Positions 11,999-23,353 of a stretch of 64,000 nucleotides of DNA are shown here, one piece after another (within the stretch, counting starts at the first letter, position 1; each line of letters opens with the position of its first letter). The position numbers and the translations under genes were made by a program. Source of the stretch: Tetracentron sinense. Its lineage: Eukaryota > Streptophyta > Magnoliopsida > Trochodendrales > Trochodendraceae. The stretch lies in assembly GCA_015143295.1 (NCBI GenBank), contig CM026574.1, positions 12,960,938-13,024,937 of the forward strand, given 5' to 3'. The notes under the pieces were generated by a model. It saw nothing but the letters and a program-made list of their open reading frames with translations. It did no database searches and was not told where the DNA came from.

Positions 11999-12717
11999 CT
12001 CATCAACGACTTTAGTAGGGAACTTGAGATACCCATCCTTGATATGCCCACCTAGCTCCTCGACTTGCCTGCGTTGGCCGCCGGTAGAAGCCTGTAATAG
12101 CAAAGCAGAACAATCAGCAGAAGGAACAAGACTATACAATACTTGAATAGTTGGTAAACAAATTGCCCTAAAATGGAGAATGTACAGGGTCATTCAATTC
12201 CTGCTCAACAAGTCCGCTTACTAGCTGTTTCACTCTGGGACACTATAAGTTGGGATGTTTCCAAAATAAGGGTTCCCTCCATTTTATGATGTCTAGAGAC
12301 ACTAGTCTTAAACCAATCTCGCATATCAATCATAATTGTATCCATCTCCAACCCAAAAAAAAAAAACAATGAATAGAAAAAGCAAAGAATCATCGTTGAT
12401 GGAAAAAAGAAAGAACATTACACGGGGATTCTTACTCACATAGATTTACATCAAAAAGAAAAAAGGGGTTTCAGGGCTCGAACAAACCTTCCAAGTATCA
12501 GGGCAGTAAGTGCTATTGTCTCAGAAAGAACTGCAGTCATCAGCCAAGGTCAGGTCCGCCAAAAGAAATGGTTTGCGAAGGTTTATTCTCCACCTCTTCC
12601 AAGAAAACATCATCAACTTCAGATATTTATGGAAAATCAGCATCTTCAAAAAAAGAATCTAATCACATTCTTGCTAATATAAGTCGCTGCATCAGGACCT
12701 CCATGACCATCAAACAC
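11999..12717 (-). pseudogene. Protein phosphatase 2C pseudogene fragment, copy B
   Basis: Duplicate of the PP2C fragment in unit A, with exon-like blocks of identical length (12717-12488, 230 bp; 12091-11999, 93 bp) and the same splice-site contexts. The VFDGHGG block has the first Gly-Gly region slightly changed (GGPDAAT becomes GGPDAAT with a GGTCCT/GGAGGT substitution). The frame disruptions of copy A are shared, so decay began before the duplication. Confidence 0.72.
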
Positions 12718-13242
12718 CTGCACCAAGTATCCAATTCCACCAATTACATTAGCACCAACAACAACAAAAATCAGATTTCAAATGATAAGTGATCAGCCTG
12801 ATGGTTAAGTACCCCATAAAAAGCACAGGACGCCTAAAAAAGTGAACCCCAAGTGTGCAGATAGATCATCAATCCGTAATGAACAAAACCAGAAATATAT
12901 TGATTATACACTCTATCAGAAAGCTTACGTATCAGGACATTTAAAAAATTTCCCCAACCGATCAGGTACCGAATACAAGATTCTAAATTGCTATTAAGTT
13001 TCACATGAAGCCCGAAAACAAACCTGTTACCCAATCCTGAAGAAAAATCATATAAATATAAAGGCACGAGCTCTTATATATCATAATTTCTCTCGGTCAG
13101 GAGAGAGGGAGGAGAGAGGGTTTACGGGCGGCAATGACAGTGCAGGGGCACCAGCACCAGCACCAGCACCAGCACCAGCATTGTAGGTGCAGGAGTAGCC
13201 ACAGGACAGGGTAGTAGAGAAAGGGAGAGATTGAAATAAACG

Positions 13243-13566
13243 CATACTCCCAAGGTGTACTCCTAAATATACTCCTAAATCCTAACCGTTTATCTCAGTT
13301 GTTAAATGTTTAGGATTAGAGCTGATGTGGCATTAGAAAAGACAAAATAAGCTAACTCAAATCCCGACCTTTAGTGATTGGTTATAAATGGTTAGGATTA
13401 GAGAGTAGATTTAGGAGTATATGTTGTTAAATGGTTAGGATTAGAGCTGATGTGGCATTAGAAAAGACAAAATAAGCCAACTCAAATCCCGACCTTTATT
13501 GATTGGTTATAAACGGTTAGGATTAGAGAGTAGATTTAAGAGTATATTTGGGAGTACCTATAGACT
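13243..13566. mobile_element. MITE-like element (TACTCCC family), internally duplicated copy
   Basis: Starts CATACTCCCAAGG and ends GGGAGTACCTATAGACT. The interior has AACCGTTT near the left and AAACGGTTAGGATT near the right, and a segment of about 130 bp containing GTTAGGATTAGAGC, GATGTGGCATTAG and CAAAATAAGC is present twice. It is inserted in unit B only. Confidence 0.55.
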
Positions 13567-13589
13567 GACTCAGAAAGAAAACGAACAGA

Positions 13590-13740
13590 GGGGATTTTTT
13601 TTTTTAACGCCCCACGTGAGGCCTTCCATGGGGAAGGTCTGGGATCTAATCCCCTTGAGGTAAGGGTTGCAAGAGCCACAATGCCCTTAACTACTAACCG
13701 TACTAACTCTACTGATGTATGCCGATACCAAAAAAAAAAC
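13590..13740 (-). mobile_element. SINE-like insert in duplication unit B
   Basis: Counterpart of 10268-10433 with a shorter poly(A) tail and small deletions. It was present before the duplication. Confidence 0.5.
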
Positions 13741-13780
13741 ATAACATAACATAACAAAACAAAACAAAAAACAACGAATT

Positions 13781-13987
13781 AGTCTAGGGATACTCCCAAA
13801 GTGTACTCCCATATATACTCCCTAATCTTAACCGTTTATCTCAATTATTAAACGATTAGGATTCCAGCTGATGTGGCAATAGAAAAGACAAAATAAGCCA
13901 ACTGAAATCTTGGCCCTTAGTGGTTGGTTATAAACGGTTAGGATTAGGGAGTATATTTGGGAGTATAATTGGGAGTACCCATAGACT
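13781..13987. mobile_element. MITE-like element (TACTCCC family), full copy
   Basis: Inverted termini AGTCTAGGGATACTCCCA and TGGGAGTACCCATAGACT match with few differences. The inner halves (TATACTCCCTAATC, AACCGTTTAT) are also mirrored. About 207 bp, no coding potential. The TSD is unclear, so the superfamily is unresolved. Confidence 0.6.
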
Positions 13988-14639
13988 GACTCAAAAACAA
14001 TGCCCCTATGGAGACCGTATGGTCTTTTCGTTTTTTTTTGTATTAAGAAAAATAACCTGATTCAGTTTAACCTAGATCATGTTATTTTAAATATGTCATT
14101 TAAAATAACATGATTCGGATTATTTCATTTAGATCAGATTTTAAAATTCACTCAAATAACTTTATTTCAAGCAAAATAATGTAAATCATATTATTTTAAT
14201 TAGATCAATTAATTTATATGGTTCATCCAAAATAATGTAATTTATGTATTAACCATAGTGTTTCTTAAATCGGTAAAATGCATGTGTAGGTCTTCTGCCC
14301 ATCTTGTGGCCGGACATTGTTTGACCTCTAAGAGATAAGTGCTCAAATAGGAGGGAAAACATCAAACTTGCTTGAGGGTAGTCCTCAAATCCTATATCAC
14401 GTTGTGATCAGAAGACAATGATGAACAACTCGTGTTTCTTTTAAGCAACCATTAATTCTATTGTTGGGTTGCAGCTATTAAAGAGAGTGACAACTGAAAA
14501 TAATAAGAAAAAATTATAAGTGAGGTGCAATCATCAAATATTGGGGTGCGCTTAATACCACCCTTTATTTTTATTTTTTTTATTTTTTTTGTGCCGATAT
14601 CATTTACCCGGGGGTATTGGATCCCCAAACCTCCCTCAA

Positions 14640-14660
14640 CCCCCCCCCCCCCCCCCCCCC
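14640..14660 (+). repeat. C21 homopolymer at the end of unit B
   Basis: An uninterrupted run of 21 C marks the point where similarity between the duplicated units stops. Confidence 0.8.
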
Positions 14661-14744
14661 AACTAGGTGTAACCTAGCAGAGGAAAAATCAATCCTCATA
14701 ATAAGATATAGTAATGGATTTATTCCTATCACTAAAAATATTTT

Positions 14745-15060
14745 ATATTAGCGACGGTAATTTTCAGTCACTAATATTAACGGCGAATAACGTCCATTGC
14801 TAAAATAATCTATTATTTATATTATAATTGACGACATTTAGGGAGGGATCTAAAAATTTGTTTCTAAAAATAAGATATAACGACATTGCTAACAATATTT
14901 TATATTAGCGAAGGTCGTTCGCTAAACATAAAAATGTTATAATATTAAAAAAAAAACCATGAATTGGTGATGGAAATTCAGGGGTGGGTTGAAAACCACT
15001 AATAAAATTATCTTTAGCGATGATTTTTATATCCATCACTAAATTTCCATTGCAAAAAAA
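14745..15060. repeat. Third cluster of TTAGCGACGG-type motifs
   Basis: ATTAGCGACGG, TTAGCGAAGG, CGTTCGCTAA, TTAGCGATG and CCATCACTAAAT occur over about 300 bp just beyond the duplication. It ends near TTTTTTTGTATCATGTAG, faintly like a CACTA terminus. It could be the distal end of the same transposon whose other end lies near 8383. Confidence 0.45.
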
Positions 15061-15177
15061 AACACTTTTTTTGTATCATGTAGTTCATCACGTGAGTGAT
15101 TATATCCACCGACTAAGACAATTCAGGAAGTTTATTATACAAATATTTCATATTGCAAAAGTTTCTGCTCTCATACA

Positions 15178-15327
15178 CTTACCCTATGTTTGGTTGCCGA
15201 GAAAATAAATAATGGAAAAGAAAAGAAAATTGGACAAAACACAATTAAAAAGTGTATTAGAAATCTAAAATTTTCTTTTCTTTTTTATGTTTTTGCTTAT
15301 TTTCCCCACAACCAAACGTAGCATAAG
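15178..15327. mobile_element. Small MITE with GTTTGGTTG inverted termini
   Basis: CTTACCCTATGTTTGGTTGC at the left and CAACCAAACGTAGCATAAG at the right are near-perfect inverted repeats; the interior is A/T-rich (GAAAATAAATAA ... TTATTTTCC). 150 bp, non-coding. Confidence 0.6.
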
Positions 15328-15431
15328 AGTCCGCTCTCTACGAGAGCTACAAAGATTACCTATGAGCCTCCTCTCTCTTAAAAGCTTATTCAATCTCACT
15401 AAGCCATCCATGCTAACTACTTGAGAGATAA

Positions 15432-16720
15432 TTTTTTATTTTTTTTTGGTAATGCATCAGCTGAACATCAAAATTCCCTATGGTTGAAACTACAGAGTCA
15501 ATAGAGTTAAGGGCATCATGCAACTACAATTTTACCATATGACAAAATGGTAACATATGAAAACTTCCACCTAAAACCCATCAAAAGTCCCAACCGAATA
15601 GCTAGAATCTCGGCCACCAAAGGATTTGATCCCGCTCCGCAAAAAGAAGCAACACCCACCATGTGATTATCTGAGTCCCATCCTATACAGCTTGCTGCCA
15701 CACAATGGAGCTAGGGATTTAAGGCTTCGTCCACCTGGAAGACATACCCTCGACTAATAAATCGGGGATCAGGGTCTGGGAATTGGAGCTGTTGGGTGGC
15801 AGGGAGATGGTCTGCTACACATCGACCTGCTGATGCAATATTCCCATGTGTTGGGAGAGAAAACAGTTGAGAAAATAAGTTGTATGATTTACTCAGGATA
15901 TCAGACATTGTGAAAGGTGCATTATTAAATATAACCTCATTACGACTCTTAAAATTTTACCATAGGAGAACCACCCAGAGATTGAAACCTATGTGCAAGG
16001 AAGGATCTTGCACATCTTTATAAATAGAAAACCAAGAACAGGCCCATTCAGAGAGGGTAGAAAAACTCAGAGCTTGGGAACGTATAGACAAGGAGGAGGC
16101 AAACCACAATCTGGCTATAAGGGTGCATTGAGTAAACAAATGCCATTTGAGATTCACTTGATTCTTTGCACAGAGGGCATAGATCCATGGATATAATATG
16201 CATTCCGATGGAAAAGATTTGCACGTACCGGTAAAGCATTGAGAAGCAATTGCCATAGAAAATATTTCAGTTTGAGGGGGAAGTATATATGCTCGACCAT
16301 AACCATGGCCAGAAGGCACGAGGAATCGGACAAGTGTCCTGATGAGAGGAGAATTGAAAATATCCCTCCCGGAACATGACCTGACATAAGTCGCCTATAG
16401 GCTGAACGAAGATCCTTTAGGACACCATTTCCAGAAAGGACAATCGAAAGTGGGATGAAGAGGAAGAGAAATCGAGGTAATTTGACAAGCTAGATGGGAG
16501 GGAAACATAGAGTAGATTTGAGGAACATTCCAGGAAATGGGAGAGCTTTGCGAGGAATGATAGGGGCTAAGAGAAGCGGGAGCAATTCCCGAAATCCACG
16601 GATCGGCCCAAATATTCAGATTTTCCCCATTTCCAATATCCCATGCGAGCCCATCCATGACCAGGTCACGGGCTGAAAAGATACTCTTTGAGCCCCAGGA
16701 ATCCGAAGATTTGATGAAAA
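15432..16720 (-). pseudogene. LINE 3' half: reverse-transcriptase tail, zf-RVT and RNase H
   Basis: Read on the minus strand, 16690-16395 gives ARDLVMDGLAWDIGNGENL and IWADPWISG, the linker after LINE reverse transcriptase. 16319-15957 gives the zf-RVT domain (YPWIYALC.KN...WHLFTQCTLIARLWFAS, with FNLWVVLLW). 15701-15516 gives an RNase H piece (GWDSDNHMVGVASFCGAGSN, VAEILAIRLGL). Frames change between the pieces, so it is dead. The 3' end is marked by an A-rich tail (T-rich on plus at 15430-15446). The upstream reverse transcriptase is cut off by LTR sequence. Confidence 0.8.
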
Positions 16721-18404
16721 CCTATGAGGTCTTGCGTGAATCAATCGCTTATGAGTGCTTATGAGTTCTTATGAGTTGTGAGCTTTTTATAGTCCTTGTG
16801 AGTCGTGTGAGCCATATATGATGCCTTGTGAGATATGTGTGAGCCTTTGAGATACTTGTGAGCATCTATGATCCTTTGAGAGCTTTGTGAAACGATCTTA
16901 GAATACCAACCCAATGTTTGGTTTTATCGAGACTTATGAGCATGTGAGTTACCTTATGAATACTTATGAGAAATCCGATCATGCGAGACTAGTATACATG
17001 TGAGACTTGTGAACATCGTAATAGACTTAGAAAACCTTTTAATATAGTAGCATAACCCTTTGAAAACTTAGAATATAACAAGTGAGAACTTTGAGCATCA
17101 AACATAGTACATAGCTCTTGTGAGCATCATGGAAATCATAGAATACCTTAATAGCATTGAGGCATATGCATAAAGTATCATACATCATAGAAATCCTAAA
17201 CTTTCTTAAACTTAAAAAATCCATTTCATAGAAACATCATAGAAATCCCAACATAGAGAACTAGTAGGAATTACCTACTTAAATTTATAACCAAGTTAGG
17301 TAGTAAAAGGTATTTACCTTTTGAAGGATTGATTTCCTTCAATCGAGAGCTTTTAGAAAGCTTGAGGGATCAAAATCCAAGCTACAAGAAGCTTATGGAA
17401 ATCTGGAAACAAGAACAGAGCTTCACTTTTGCTCCTAGACACCAACCATTAACTAACCTTAGAGAAATCCAAGCTTAAGAAATCACTTTGGATTCGAAAT
17501 CCAGGTGTTAAAACACCAAGAAAGCAAGAAGAACTCTTCCTTTGATGGCAAACATGAATTCAAGAACACCCAAGAAATATCTCAGTTTTCTTCTTCTTCT
17601 TCTTTTTCACTTTCTCTCACAAATCCAAGCTTAGGGTTTGAGTAGAGCAAACCCACGAAATCCCCTTCTATTTATAGGCCAAAGGTTGCCAAAAACCCCT
17701 TATGAAAATATCTCCCAAGATCGGTGGCAAGTTATAGATCGTTTCTGGGTATTTTTGCCCTTTTTCGCGTATAAGACTTCGACGTCTGGGTGCTCTGACT
17801 GGGTTGAGTTTTTCCCACTTTGGTATTTCGACCATAACTTTTGACTTGCTTATCGGATTTTGACAATTTAACTTAGGTTGGACTCGTTGTTCAAAGGGGA
17901 ACAATTTTGGTCTAATGGACAAATCCTAATTCTGAGTTCTTAATGGTCTAAATAGACTCTAAAGCTGACTGATCTGGGATGGATTACAGCAGATTAGGAT
18001 TTCAGCAGACCAGATTTCGAAAATCCAACATTTGACTTAACTTATACTCAAAATCTGAAAAAGTGTTAAACATGAACCTTGAAGAGAGTTTCAATATCTT
18101 TCTAATGGCTCAAGAATCATTTGATTCCGATTAGCGGTTACTAAACTATGGGTTCCTAAAGTTGAAGGTATGTTAAGACATCCCTCTTCTCGCACTTGGA
18201 ATACAGAGTATTTTATACTCTTGCTCTCATCCCAAACACCCTAAACAATTTCCATACATGCTTTAATTCATTCAAAAACCTCATTTGATTTTTAAAACAT
18301 GAAACTATACTTCCATTAAGGCTTTAGGCCTTGAAAAGCACTATTCACAATACTATTCATAGAGCTATTCACAGGCTATGCCATCTAGTTCCGGGGTTCC
18401 TACA
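16721..18404 (-). mobile_element. LTR fragment in minus orientation, 3' end truncated
   Basis: On the minus strand it starts TGTAGGAACCCCGGAACTAG at 18404 and contains a TATA box (plus 17669-17676, TATTTATA) followed by a CT/GAAGAAG-rich leader and, further on, degenerate CTCATAAG/CTCACAAG repeats like those near the 3' end of LTR A. No terminal CA or TSD is found at the left, where it joins LINE sequence directly. I infer a solo or partial gypsy-type LTR that lost its 3' end in a deletion. Confidence 0.6.
17669..17676 (-). promoter_or_regulatory. TATA box of the minus-strand LTR fragment
   Basis: Minus strand TATAAATA followed by GAAGGGG, about 730 bp from the LTR 5' end. It fixes the orientation of this LTR. 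Confidence 0.55.
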
Positions 18405-18975
18405 AATTCTTGGGAGGAAGAGGCCCCCCTCTGTCAGCTTTGGAGAACCATCTAGACTATAGAGAAGCCCTTAAGATTGAGTTTCAGCAAATTCTAGCTA
18501 GTGAAGAAGTTTTTTGGAAATAGAAAGCCAGATTGCAATGCTTAAAGAAGGGGATCAGAATACCCACTTTTTTCACCTGGTGGTGAGCTTTAGGAGGAAA
18601 GGGAACCTAATATCTAGCCTCCGAATAGGAAATCTTCTTATCAATTTTGAGCAAGGCATTGCCAGGGAAGTAGGAAGCTTCTTCGAGCATCTTTATTTTG
18701 AGGAGAGTTCATATAGACCAAAATTAGATGGTCTCGACTTTTCAATCCTTTTTGATTCTCAAAGAGAGATCGTGGAAGGCCTCTTTTCTGATCAGGAGGT
18801 CTTCGTAGTGGTCAGGAACATGGCTGGGGATAAGGCTCTAAGGCTAGATCGTTTCTGCATAGAGTTTTATAGGTAATGTTGACATATCGTGGGGAAAGAC
18901 CTCTTGTAGGTATTCCATGAATTCTATATCTCAAACTTTTGACTCGGTCTTGAATAGCAAATTCATGGTCCTCAT
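18405..18975 (+). pseudogene. LINE reverse transcriptase, upstream segment
   Basis: Starts within a LINE ORF2 (REALKIEFQQILASEEVFW, one stop, then LKEGDQNTHFFHLVVSFRRK), the conserved region between endonuclease and reverse transcriptase. It continues through GNLLINFEQGIAREVGSFFE and AGDKALRLDRFCIEFYR to FMVLIPK, where the CATAGTT-ended element interrupts it. The endonuclease half is missing because an LTR fragment abuts on the left. The second half resumes at 23354. Confidence 0.82.
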
Positions 18976-20049
18976 CCCAAAAGCATAGTTGTCAAGGCGA
19001 TTAGGCAACTTGAGGCAATAGACCCCATGGACGCCTGAGGCACTAGCTTGAAGCGCTTGAGGTGTCGCCTGATGAATTTTTTGTTACAAACATCCCCCCA
19101 ATGTATGAGATCTATGTATGACGCATTTCTTTGAATAAGGGCTGTAGTTCATTTAAATTACAAAATCTCTATTGTTAATATGCACTTTAATAGAATCATC
19201 TTTGGAGACAGTTATAAGAACAATAAATGGGGATTTCCATTTATGTAGATAAAAAAACGGAACAAAAAAAACAAAGTCTACAATGATTGTTGAAAGGGGG
19301 GGGGAGAGAGAGATTATGAAGGGTAAAAAATAGACAGAAACAATAGTCTACAGTAACAGCCAGACATGAGAGAGGAGGGAAAGGTTTAGGACTAAATAAA
19401 TGACAAAAAAAATAGCTTGACAATCAATGTGACGTCAAACATGAGAGAGACAAGAGAGGGGGAGAGAGGGAGAGGCCGTACATCTTACTTTCATTTTTTT
19501 TCTTCTTCTTTTTTCTTGATTATACTCAAGAAATGTAATAAAAAATATATAATTATGAGGTTCGCAGTTATTTAAATTATAAAAGATCTCTTTAAATATG
19601 AGTTTATGAGAGTTTTGGGGGTCCTAAAAGAAATTTGAAGCATTTAAAGTGTAACGACTCGAAATTTTAATAGAATAAAATTATACGTTTATGGGTCCTT
19701 AACTGAGGTTGATTAGTTAAGTGTTTGATAAATTTGTGAAAAATCAGGTTTAAAGGCGAGGAGCTTCACCTTGGACGTTGATCTTTTTCCCGGACGTGTT
19801 GGCAGTGTCCGTTTTGCCCCTAGACATCTCGAAAAGCGCGAAAGATGTAAAATCCCTCTCCATCTCTTCTCTTTTCCCTTATTTAAGCTATTTTATTTAT
19901 GTGGAATGGTTTGGTGATATTATGCGTGGATGGAAAAAGGTCGGAGACCTTATGAATGATGTATGGATGAGATGGATGGGAGTGAAAATGGAGCAAAGGG
20001 ACGGAGCCCTCGGTTTCGGGCTGTTTCTAGCTCAAAATTTAGGCTCAGT

Positions 20050-20110
20050 GTGATTTGCGATAGATCGCAGGAGAAGTGTGATCGATCGCAGTTGTGATCG
20101 ACTGCAGGAA
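20050..20110 (+). repeat. Three GATCGATCGCAG-type motifs
   Basis: GATAGATCGCAG, GATCGATCGCAG and GATCGACTGCAG occur in a row at about 22-bp spacing, directly before the larger repeats of LTR C. Confidence 0.6.
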
Positions 20111-20559
20111 GTTATGAGAGCCTGACTGGGCTTCTATATGTATGATGTGATGTGATTTTGACATTGTAAGGCAATGGTAGGGTCCATTGGCCTGGTTAAG
20201 TTCCCTATCGGAACTACTCTTGTATGATGTGATGTTTGTTTTAAGGCAATGGTAGGTCTATTGGCCTGGTAAAAGTCCCACCTCAGGACAACCTTTGTGT
20301 ATGATGTGATGTTGTTGGGACATGGTAAGGCAATGGAATGGTCCATTGGCCGGGTAATGTTCCACACCAGAACGGTATACCCTCGGATTTGGTTCATGGG
20401 CGCGAGGCCCGAGTATTTCAGTTAACCAAGCTAGGCTTGGGTTAATTAGGGTTAACCTATGGTTAGAAAACCTAATCAGGGTTAAATATAATCCTTCGTG
20501 ACTGATAGTCGGGAGTGGGCGGATTTGATATTCATTGATCTTCTTTGACTAGGTCAGGG

Positions 20560-21960
20560 GAGAACAGATGGTTGTGTTATCTGATAGATATGCCGTGAGG
20601 ATAGAAGTCCCCACAGTGGTTGGGTCAGATGGTTGTGTTATCTGATCGATATGCAATGAGGAGAGAAGTCCCCACCGTGGCTGAGTCAGATGGTTGTGTT
20701 ATCTGATAGATATGCCGTACCGAGGCTGAGTCAATAGGCTGTGATGCCTTTGATAGATATGTCGTCCGTACAGTGGCAGAGTCAGATGGTTGTGTTATCT
20801 GATAGATATGCCGTGAGGATAGAAGTCTCCACCGTGGCTAAGTCAGATGGTTATATTGTCTGTGATATGATAGATATGCTGTACCGAGGCTGAGTCAGTA
20901 GGCTATGATGCCTCTGATAGATATGTCGTCTGTACCGTGACTGAGTCAGATGGTTGTGTTATCTGATAGATATGCCGTACCGAGGTTGAGTCAGTAGGTT
21001 GTGATGCCTCTGATAGATATGTCGTTCGTACTGTGGCTGAGTCAGATGGTTGTGTTATCTGATAGATATGCTGTACCGAAGCTGAGTCAGTAGGTTGTGA
21101 TGCCTTTGATAGATATGCCATCCATACCGTGGCTGAGTCAGATGGTTGTATTATTTGATAGATATGCCGTGAGGATAGAAGTCCCCACCGTGGCTGAGTC
21201 AGATGGTTGTGTTATCTGATAGATATGTCGTGAGGATAGAAGTCCCCACTGTGGCTGAGTCAGATGGTTGTGTTATCTGATAGATATGCCGTATCGAGGC
21301 TGAGTCAGTAGGCTGTGATGCCTCTGATAGATATGCCGTCTGTACCGTGGCTAAGTCAGATGGTTGTGTTATCTGATAGATATGCCGTGAGGATAGAAGT
21401 CCCCACCGTGGCTGAGTCAGATGGTTGTGTTGTCTGTGATCTGATAGATATACCGTACCGAGGTTGAGTCAGTAGGCTGTGATGCCTCTGATAAATATGT
21501 CGTCCGTACCGTGGCAGAGTCAGATGGTTTTGTTATCTGATAGATATGCCGTACTGAGGCTGAGTCAGTAGGTTGTGATGCCTCTGATAGATATGCCGTT
21601 CGTAATATGGCCGAGTTAGATGGTTGTGTTATCTAATAGATATGCTGTACCGAGGCTGAGTCAGTAGGTTGTGATGCCTCTGATAGATATGTCGTCCGTA
21701 CCATGGCTGAGTCAGATGGTTGTGTTATCTGATAGATATGCCGTGAGGATAGAAGTCCCCACAGTGGTTGAGTCAGATGGTTGTGTTGTCTGTGATCTGA
21801 TAGATATGTCGTGAGGATAGAAGTCCCCACCGTGGCTGAGTCAGATGGTTGTGTTGTCTGTGATCTGATAGATATGCCGTGAGGATAGAATTCTCCACCG
21901 TGGCTAAGTCAGATGGTTGTGTTTATAGATGTCGTGAGGCTAGAGTTTCTCACCGTGGCT
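20560..21960 (+). repeat. Large two-unit tandem array inside LTR C
   Basis: About 25 units, each with TGAGTCAG, a short variable part and TGATAGATATGYCGT. There are two main types: one continuing GAGGATAGAAGTCCCCACCG (about 60 bp) and one continuing ACCGAGGCTGAGTCAGTAGG then TGTGATGCCTCTGATAG (about 95 bp). The types alternate irregularly, which indicates unequal exchange. Open minus-strand frames here come from the repeat only. Confidence 0.88.
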
Positions 21961-23353
21961 GAGATCAGACGATTGTGTTGGTTCAAGCCGGTGAAGGCTC
22001 GGATTATGTATCGAGTCTATGGACTCAAGGTTGTACAGAGTCTAATGACTCAAGGCTGTATGGAGTCTATGAACTCAAGGTTGTACGAAGTCTAAGGACT
22101 CAAGGTTGATTTCATTGGGTGTAAGCCCGGTTGATCTCGATGGTTATCATGGGGGTATGGGACGCCATGGTAACAAAATTAATGTTAACGGATTTGGAAA
22201 TGGATAGCGAGTCTACGAACTCTAACTTGGATATTGAGTCTACGGACTCAGGTTGAATACAGGTGAAGGCCAGTTGATTGAGTCTGCGGACTCAAGGATA
22301 GAGTGTGAGCGGTTGTCTGGGATGGTAACCTAGTGGTGTAGACGATGATTGGATGAACTTGGAAATTGAGGTTGGGAACCTCGAAATAGGGTGAAATAGC
22401 CCTGAGTGACCTCGGGTCACGGATTACGAGATTATATATTATTATAATATGAGAATTATATTGTAACACTATATTGTTATTGATGATGATAATTGTTACT
22501 AGGTGGAAAATAGCCTAGATGGATTGTGGATTTTGCTAGGCTCTATAGTTCACTCCTCTCATTTTATGTCTTCAGATTTGGAAGCAGTTGCCGATTGGCA
22601 AGGAGTTATACTTGATGGATTCTGAAAGTGTACCGGCGCAGTTGTGGCGCCAAAAGTAACGGCTATTGTAGCCAGTGAGGTAACGTATTTGCTTATGATA
22701 GATTATTGTGATGACCAGTTGTTATTGCTTATATAAGTTCATCAGAAAAGTTAAAAAATCCCCGTATTTTTGCGGGTAAAGTCTTCAGCATGCGTGGTTA
22801 TGACGAACGGGCACGCGTCTTGGAACTTGATTTCCCAGGCACGGGTTCGGGGCGTCACATAAAGGCCTTTTTTAATTATTGAACTGCCTGAGCCTACTCT
22901 TATGCTTGGTTGCCTAGGCAACGCTTGTAATAATCATGCAAAAGCAGATGGGGATCATATGATCCACCCACAAACAAAGGAAGAGAGAGAGAGTGGTCAA
23001 TTGTCCACCCATTGAACGAGAGAGAGGACAGGTTAACAGGAGGAAAACATACATGACACCATTCCTCTCTTCTTTCTTCTTCTATCTGCAAATAATTTTT
23101 TTTGTTGGATATACAAGCCCTAACATATTATAATGTAAAAAACATAAAAAGTATATAAAATAACATATTTTTTTGTTTACCAAATTACTATATTCAAATA
23201 AAGCAACTTTTATATCTTTAAACAATAATAATATTACATTTATCAGATTTATAATAATGACTGCCTGAGGCGGCCAGTCGCTTGAGCCCAGCGGAGTGCC
23301 TGGTAGCCGAGGCGACCGCCTCAGGCGATGCCTTTAATAACTATGCCCAAAAG

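Larger units (their letters stand above)
11104..14640 (+). repeat. Direct tandem duplication, unit B (about 3.5 kb)
   Basis: Collinear copy of 8125-11103. It is longer mainly because of TACTCCC-type MITE insertions between 13243 and 13987. It ends in a C21 run where unit A ends CCTCCCTCAACACAGGG. Confidence 0.9.
19650..22859 (+). mobile_element. Solo LTR C, 3210 bp, TSD TAAAG, same family as LTR B
   Basis: Begins TGTAACGACTCGAAATTTTA and ends GGTTCGGGGCGTCACA, matching LTR B end to end in order (GGGTCCTTAA near the start; AATCCCCGTATTTTTGCGGG and CACGCGTCTTGGAACTTGAT near the finish). A perfect 5-bp TSD TAAAG lies at 19645-19649 and 22860-22864. Compared with LTR B it lacks most of the 5' U3 (a deletion soon after 19750) but carries a large tandem array. 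No internal region is present. Confidence 0.92.
18984..23345 (+). mobile_element. CATAGTT-ended non-autonomous DNA transposon (hAT-like), containing a solo LTR
   Basis: It starts CATAGTTGTCAAGGCGATTAG and ends GGCGATGCCTTTAATAACTATG, so its ends are inverted (CATAGTT). It is bounded by an 8-bp direct repeat CCCAAAAG (18976-18983, 23346-23353), and removing it leaves a continuous LINE frame. Both subterminal regions are full of GCCTGAGGCG/GGCGACCGCCT motifs. An 8-bp TSD fits the hAT superfamily; no transposase is present. Without the nested LTR it would be about 1.15 kb. A second copy in the opposite orientation lies at 26714-28049. Confidence 0.82.

Noticed and set aside
8383-15080. One complete CACTA transposon carrying PP2C
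   Set aside because: TTAGCGACGG clusters are suggestive, but I found no CACTA termini and no 3-bp TSD, so only the repeats were annotated.
20560-21960. CRISPR-like or satellite array
   Set aside because: Units are contiguous variants of two types inside a bounded LTR; not CRISPR, and too local for a centromeric satellite.
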